This document shows, one piece after another, positions 59,809 to 64,000 of a stretch of 64,000 bases of DNA. The notes under the pieces were generated by a model that saw only the letters and a list, made by a program, of their open reading frames with translations, was not told the DNA's origin and searched no databases. The position numbers were made by a program, and so were the translations under genes. The DNA is from Pseudomonas frederiksbergensis (GTDB lineage: Bacteria > Pseudomonadota > Gammaproteobacteria > Pseudomonadales > Pseudomonadaceae), in NCBI RefSeq assembly GCF_003732275.1, contig NZ_MOBM01000038.1, forward strand, positions 496,001 to 560,000, given 5' to 3'. Positions within the stretch are counted from its first letter, which is position 1, and the number at the start of each line of letters is the position of its first letter.

Positions 59809-61431
59809 ATGTCAGAACATGTTCAGCCCCTGGAAGCCGTCCGCAGCGCCGGCACCAGTCAGGAAACCCAGAAAGTCATCTTCGCCTCGTCCCTCGGGAC
59901 GGTGTTCGAGTGGTACGACTTTTTCCTCTATGGCGCCCTCGCGGCGGTCATCAGCAAACAGTTCTTCGCCGGGGTCAACGACACCACGGCGTTCATCTTC
60001 GCGCTCATGGCCTTCGCCGCCGGCTTCATCGTGCGGCCGTTCGGTGCGCTGGTGTTCGGACGTTTGGGGGACATGATCGGGCGTAAATACACGTTCCTCG
60101 CGACCATCGTCCTCATGGGCCTGGCGACGTTCTGCGTCGGTTTGCTGCCGACTTATGCGAGTATCGGCATTGCCGCGCCGATCATCCTCGTGGTGCTGCG
60201 CATGCTCCAGGGTCTGGCGCTGGGCGGTGAATACGGCGGCGCGGCCACTTATGTCGCGGAACACGCGCCGATCGGCAAACGCGGTTTCCACACCAGCTGG
60301 ATTCAGTCCACCGCCACCCTCGGCTTGCTGCTGTCGCTGCTGGTGGTGCTCGGCTGCCGCTACTTCACCGGTGACCAGTTCGAAGTCTGGGGCTGGCGCA
60401 TTCCGTTTCTGTTTTCAATCGTGCTGCTGGGCATCTCGACCTGGATTCGCTTGAGCCTGCATGAGTCGCCTGCGTTCGTGAAAATGAAAGAAGAAGGCAA
60501 GCTCTGCAAGTCGCCGCTGCGCGATTCCTTCGGCAAATGGGACAACCTCAAAGTGGTGCTGATTGCGCTGTTCAGCATCAACGCCGGGCAAGCGGTGACC
60601 TTCTACGCAGCGCAGTTCTATGTGCTGTTCTTCCTCACCCAATTCCTGAAAATGGACCCGGCCCTGGCCAACAGTCTGCTGATCGTCAGCGTGATCATTG
60701 GCGCACCGTTCTTCATCTTTTTTGGCTGGCTGTCGGACAAGGTCGGGCGCAAACCGGTGCTGATGATCGGCCTGTTGCTGGCCACCGCGCTGTACTTCCC
60801 GATCTTCAAGACTCTGGCCCATTACGCCAACCCGGCCATCGACCAGGCCAGCCGCCAGGCACCGATCACCGTGCTGGCCGACCCGGCCACCTGCACCTTC
60901 CAGTTCGACCCGGTGGGCAAGGCTAAATTTGATAGCCCGTGCGACAAGGTCAAAACCTTCCTGGTCAAACAAGGCCTGCCCTACAACAGCGAAGCGGCTC
61001 CGGCCGGCAGCGCCGTGCAGGTCAGCGTCGGTGAAGTGAAACTTGAAGGCTACGATGAAGCGGCCCTGCGTGGCGCCGTGACCCTGGCTGGGTATCCGTC
61101 AAAAGCCGACACCCAGCTGATCAACAAACCGATGATCGTGGCGCTGATCGTGGCGCTGATTATCATCTCCGCCATGTGCTACGGCCCGCTGGCAGCGTTG
61201 ATGGTCGAACTGTTCCCGACCCGCATTCGCTACACCTCCATGTCCCTGCCCTACCACATCGGCAACGGCTGGTTTGGTGGTTTCCTGCCGACGGTGTCGT
61301 TTGCCCTGGTGGTGTACACCGGGGATATTTTCTATGGGCTGTGGTACCCGGTGGTGATTACCGGGGTGAGCCTGGTGGTGGGAATGATCTGTTTGCGTGA
61401 GACGAAGAATGTGGATCTGGACAAGAACTGA
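59809..61431 (+). CDS. MFS transporter, metabolite:H+ symporter family, with large extracytoplasmic insert
   Basis: The 540-residue transporter has 12 predicted helices. GTVFEWYDFFLYGALAAVIS in helix 1 and GRLGDMIGRKYTFL in the first loop are typical of the MHS group (ShiA/ProP-like). An insert of about 110 residues (about 345-450) with a pair of Cys (DPATCTFQFD, FDSPCDKVKTF) lies in a loop of the second half, probably outside the membrane; a disulfide is likely. ATG 59809 follows GAGGGATACCGAT. It follows the GMC oxidoreductase and should import its substrate. Confidence 0.88.
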   Translation: MSEHVQPLEAVRSAGTSQETQKVIFASSLGTVFEWYDFFLYGALAAVISKQFFAGVNDTTAFIFALMAFAAGFIVRPFGALVFGRLGDMIGRKYTFLATIVLMGLATFCVGLLPTYASIGIAAPIILVVLRMLQGLALGGEYGGAATYVAEHAPIGKRGFHTSWIQSTATLGLLLSLLVVLGCRYFTGDQFEVWGWRIPFLFSIVLLGISTWIRLSLHESPAFVKMKEEGKLCKSPLRDSFGKWDNLKVVLIALFSINAGQAVTFYAAQFYVLFFLTQFLKMDPALANSLLIVSVIIGAPFFIFFGWLSDKVGRKPVLMIGLLLATALYFPIFKTLAHYANPAIDQASRQAPITVLADPATCTFQFDPVGKAKFDSPCDKVKTFLVKQGLPYNSEAAPAGSAVQVSVGEVKLEGYDEAALRGAVTLAGYPSKADTQLINKPMIVALIVALIIISAMCYGPLAALMVELFPTRIRYTSMSLPYHIGNGWFGGFLPTVSFALVVYTGDIFYGLWYPVVITGVSLVVGMICLRETKNVDLDKN

Positions 61432-61459
61432 CGGCACGTACCTCTAGCCCAGGCTTACC

Positions 61460-61609
61460 TGTGGGAGCGGGCTTCCTGTGGCGAGGGAGCTTGCTCCCGC
61501 TCGGCTGCGAAGCAGTCGCAAGACGGACACCATGCTCTATCTGAATCCCGTGCGCTGACAGGCTTCGGGGCCGCTACGCGCCCCAGCGGGAGCAAGCTCC
61601 CTCGCCACA
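61460..61609. repeat. REP fragment plus REPIN (two families abutting)
   Basis: A cut-off TGTGGGAGCGGGCTTCC unit (61460-61476) runs directly into a complete TGTGGCGAGGGAGC REPIN (61477-61609). Confidence 0.85.
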
Positions 61610-61685
61610 ATGGTACGCGAGACTCTGAATTTCTGTTAACTGGCCGACATTAGGCCAAGCCCCCCACCACAATGCTTTCTGCACC

Positions 61686-62048
61686 TCAGGTATCAAGCAC
61701 CTCAAACGTCACTTCTTCAGGATAAAACGCCACATACCCGCGAATCTGCTCAACTGACACCTTCGGGTCCTCATAACTCCACACCGCATTGGCACCTTCA
61801 TGCCCGGGTATTTGCAGGCTGAAATAGCTGGCATCGCCCTTGTACGGGCAATAGCTGGTGTGGTCGGTGCGGGCGAAATAGTGTTCGGCGATGTCCTCAC
61901 GAGGGATGTAGTACACCGGAGGATAATTGGCCTCATGCATGACCAGCGCCCGAGTGGATGACGCCACTTGAATGCCATGGAACTTCACCACCACGCAGCC
62001 GGGTTGAGGGGCGATGGCGATGGGATTACCGGGACCTGGGACTTTCAT
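61686..62048 (-). CDS. DUF427 family protein
   Basis: The 120-residue protein matches DUF427: VVVKFHGIQVASSTRALVMHE, PPVYYIPREDIAEHYFARTD, SYCPYKGDASYFSLQ and AFYPEEVTFEV. The small beta-rich fold is of unknown function in bacteria. Complete in length. It is alone; a serralysin relic and topB lie upstream of it. Confidence 0.88.
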   Translation of the reverse strand: MKVPGPGNPIAIAPQPGCVVVKFHGIQVASSTRALVMHEANYPPVYYIPREDIAEHYFARTDHTSYCPYKGDASYFSLQIPGHEGANAVWSYEDPKVSVEQIRGYVAFYPEEVTFEVLDT

Positions 62049-62079
62049 GGGATAGCTCCTCTGTTACAACGGCGAAGAT

Positions 62080-62107
62080 CCAAATGGAGCGCAGGCTTGT
62101 TCGCGAT
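62080..62107. repeat. Degenerate REP half-unit
   Basis: ATGGAGCGCAGGCTTGTTCG, a damaged version of TGTGGGAGCGAGCCTGCTCG. Confidence 0.5.
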
Positions 62108-62206
62108 GGGCAGCATAGCCCTCACACACCTTTACCAGGAACCATCAGGTATAACCCATGTTCCGTCGACGCGACGGTTTCGCAGCCGAACGGGTGCAAG
62201 CTTGCT

Positions 62207-62314
62207 CGCAGAGGTAGTACTGTCGAAATCCCGCTTGGCGTTGGAGTTGAAACCATAGACCGTGTCGTCGGCGCGAGTCTCGAGGTTGGCACCGCCATTG
62301 GCACCAGGTTGATC
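62207..62314 (-). pseudogene. Fragment of a serralysin-like metalloprotease (AprA type)
   Basis: A short minus-strand stretch without start or stop translates to DQPGANGGANLETRADDTVY followed by GFNSNAKRDFDSTTSA. This resembles the YGANxxTRxxDTVYGFNSNxxRDF segment after the catalytic domain of serralysins such as AprA. The rest of the protease is absent: a REP-like sequence follows it on one side and unrelated sequence is on the other. I read it as a relic; about 36 codons only, so homology needs a search. Confidence 0.55.
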
Positions 62315-62441
62315 GTGGTGGATTGACCACAGTCATCAACGGCAACAGCTTAAGCTGTACATCCATACAGATAAAGATTGCTCCATCGCTCATCAGCCGC
62401 CATTCTGTGCATCTCCCGAACACTGATTGATGATGGTGGTT

Positions 62442-64000
62442 ATGCAGCTGTACCTCTGTGAAAAACCCTCCCAGGCCAAAGACATCGCGGCCGTGCTCGG
62501 CGCCAAGCGCCGGGGCGACGGCTGCTGGCTGGGAACGGGTGTCACGGTGACCTGGTGCATCGGCCATCTGCTGGAAACCGCACCGCCGGATGCCTATGAC
62601 GCGCGTTACAAGCGTTGGGTGCTGGCGGATCTGCCGATCATTCCCGAAAAATGGAAGATGACCGTCAAACCGCGCACGGCCAGCCAGTACAAGGCGGTCA
62701 AACGCTTGCTCGGCGAGGCCAGTGAACTGGTGATTGCCACCGACGCCGACCGTGAGGGCGAGATGATCGCCCGGGAACTGGTGGAGCATTGCCGTTATCG
62801 CGGGCCGATCCGGCGGCTGTGGCTGTCGGCGCTGGACGATGCATCGATCCGCAAGGCACTGGCGGCGCTCAAGCCGGGGGCCGAGACGTTCAGCCTTTAT
62901 CATTCGGCATTGGGGCGCTCCCGGGCCGACTGGCTGATCGGGATGAACATGAGTCGGCTGTTCACCCTGCTGGGGCGTCAGTCCGGCTATCAGGGCGTAT
63001 TGCCGGTCGGTCGGGTGCAGACACCGACCTTGCGCCTGGTGGTGGATCGCGACCGCAGCATTGCCGATTTCGTCCCGGTCGCCTACTGGGCGATCGATGT
63101 GCAACTGCTGCACGATGGCACCGCGTTCACCGCCCAATGGCGTGCGTCCTCCGACGCTTGCGACGATCAGGACCGTTGCCTGAATCAGGCGCTGGCGCAA
63201 AAAGCGGCTACGGCCATTAGCGGTGCGGCGAGCGCTCGGGTGATCAAACTGCGCACCGAGCGGATGCGCGAAGTCGCGCCTTTACCGTTCGATCTGGGCA
63301 CGTTGCAGGAAGTCTGTTCAAAGAAGCTCGGGCTCGGTGCTCAGGAAACCCTCGATATTGCCCAGGCGCTGTACGAAACCCACAAAGTCATTACCTACCC
63401 GCGTAGCGACTGCGGCTACCTGCCCCTGAGTCAGCACAGCGAAGCCCCGGGTATTCTGGCGGCGCTTCGGCAAGCCGATCCGGCCCTGAACGCCTTGCAC
63501 GATTACCTGGAGCCCCAGCGCCGCTCACGGGCCTGGAACGATGCCAAGGTCAGCGCTCACCACGGCATCATTCCCACTGCGGCGGCGAAAAACCTCGACC
63601 GACTGGTAGGCAAGCAACGGGCGGTCTACACCCTGATTCGTGCGCGTTATCTGGCGCAGTTCCTGCCCAACCATGAGTACGACCGGACCCAGGCCGACTT
63701 CGACTGTGCCGGTGAAGCCTTGCGTGCCGTGGGCAAGCAGATTGTCGAGCCCGGCTGGAAACGCGCCTTGCCCGAAGCCCTCGCGCCAGCCAAGGGCCGC
63801 GAAGCACCGGCACCACAAACACTGCCGGCATTGGCAGAAGGGCGTGACTGCGCAGTGGCCGACGTGAAGCTCAAGGACCTCTGGACCCAGCCGCCCAAGC
63901 CATTCACCGAAGGTGATCTGATCAAGGCGATGAAGAACGTCGCCAAACTGGTGGAAGATCCGCTGCTCAAGCAGAAGCTCAAGGACACCACTGGTATCGG
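62442..64000 (+). CDS. topB: DNA topoisomerase III, N-terminal part
   Basis: The frame runs off the right edge; 519 residues are present of about 650. Type IA enzyme with a TOPRIM domain (LYLCEKPSQAKDIAAVLGA, ATDADREGEMIAREL), RSRADWLIGMNMSRLFTL and the active-site Tyr in ITYPRSDCGYL. It decatenates and relaxes DNA through single-strand passage. ATG 62442 is chosen because MQLYLCEKPSQ is the standard start; in-frame ATGs at 62430 and 62433 exist. The C-terminal part lies outside the window. Confidence 0.95.
   Translation, partial: MQLYLCEKPSQAKDIAAVLGAKRRGDGCWLGTGVTVTWCIGHLLETAPPDAYDARYKRWVLADLPIIPEKWKMTVKPRTASQYKAVKRLLGEASELVIATDADREGEMIARELVEHCRYRGPIRRLWLSALDDASIRKALAALKPGAETFSLYHSALGRSRADWLIGMNMSRLFTLLGRQSGYQGVLPVGRVQTPTLRLVVDRDRSIADFVPVAYWAIDVQLLHDGTAFTAQWRASSDACDDQDRCLNQALAQKAATAISGAASARVIKLRTERMREVAPLPFDLGTLQEVCSKKLGLGAQETLDIAQALYETHKVITYPRSDCGYLPLSQHSEAPGILAALRQADPALNALHDYLEPQRRSRAWNDAKVSAHHGIIPTAAAKNLDRLVGKQRAVYTLIRARYLAQFLPNHEYDRTQADFDCAGEALRAVGKQIVEPGWKRALPEALAPAKGREAPAPQTLPALAEGRDCAVADVKLKDLWTQPPKPFTEGDLIKAMKNVAKLVEDPLLKQKLKDTTGI

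Noticed and set aside
62145..63200. A 351-codon minus-strand frame over the serralysin relic and topB
   Set aside because: Most of it is antisense to topB; only the short AprA-like part (in another frame) looks meaningful.

Overview
The window is chromosomal DNA of a fluorescent Pseudomonas, most likely the P. fluorescens group. The evidence is high-GC coding sequence with Pseudomonas codon use, gene products that resemble Pseudomonas proteins along their length (Bkd, Ped/Exa, NosP-NahK, DUF6124), and at least twenty REP doublets (REPINs) of several sequence families between genes. It contains no rRNA, tRNA, CRISPR array, prophage or intact insertion sequence. Both edges cut genes: a TRAP permease on the left and DNA topoisomerase III on the right.

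Region 1 (about 1.7-26.2 kb) is a PQQ-dependent alcohol oxidation island of the exa/ped type. On the minus strand it holds an ErcS-like kinase, an ErcA-like iron alcohol dehydrogenase, pqqA-B-C-E (no pqqD), an aldehyde dehydrogenase, a quinoprotein alcohol dehydrogenase with the Asp-Tyr-Asp signature of lanthanide enzymes (PedH type), a zinc hydrolase, a SoxYZ-like carrier, a PedG-like binding protein and cytochrome c550 (PedF). On the plus strand are the PQQ-associated ABC system (binding protein, YVTN propeller, ATPase, permease), a CxxxCW rhodanese-like protein and the LuxR-type regulator AgmR/ErbR. NahK, NosP and a porin close the island. Seven of its promoters share a short motif (YTWRGTAS, often as CTAC-N4-GTAG), a candidate operator that could tie the island into one regulon. 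Alcohols would enter by the porin, be oxidised in the periplasm with electrons passing to c550, and the aldehydes would be handled by the aldehyde dehydrogenase.

Region 2 (26.4-29.9 kb) is a sulfide/persulfide detoxification locus: TauE/SafE exporter, sulfide:quinone oxidoreductase-like flavoprotein, BigR-type ArsR repressor and a divergent persulfide-dioxygenase-like metallo-hydrolase, with a 16-bp palindrome in the divergent promoter. Region 3 (30.0-37.0 kb) is branched-chain amino acid breakdown: bkdR, bkdA1-bkdA2-bkdB-lpdV, then an ilvE-type aminotransferase.

Region 4 (37.1-49.3 kb) is mixed: LysR/LysE exporter pair, ArsR/P450 pair, a small HEAT-like protein, an FKBP prolyl isomerase broken by a 13-bp tandem duplication, a citrate-type MFS transporter with an ABC-less binding protein and LysR regulator, a Kef-type antiporter, an AlkC-type DNA glycosylase and a cytochrome b561.

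Region 5 (49.4-55.9 kb) is the most novel-looking part. It is a tightly coupled seven-gene operon (thermostable-hemolysin-domain protein, acyl-adenylating enzyme, haem-oxygenase-like diiron oxidase, SDR, periplasmic TPR protein, OmpR-type regulator, sensor kinase). It is preceded by a PmrA/QseB-like array of hexamers spaced exactly 11 bp apart. I infer an uncharacterised lipid- or small-molecule-modifying pathway controlled by its own two-component system.

Region 6 (56-64 kb) holds a DUF6124 gene with a highly structured upstream region, a LysR-GMC oxidoreductase-MFS locus, a DUF427 gene, a relic of a serralysin-like protease gene and topB.
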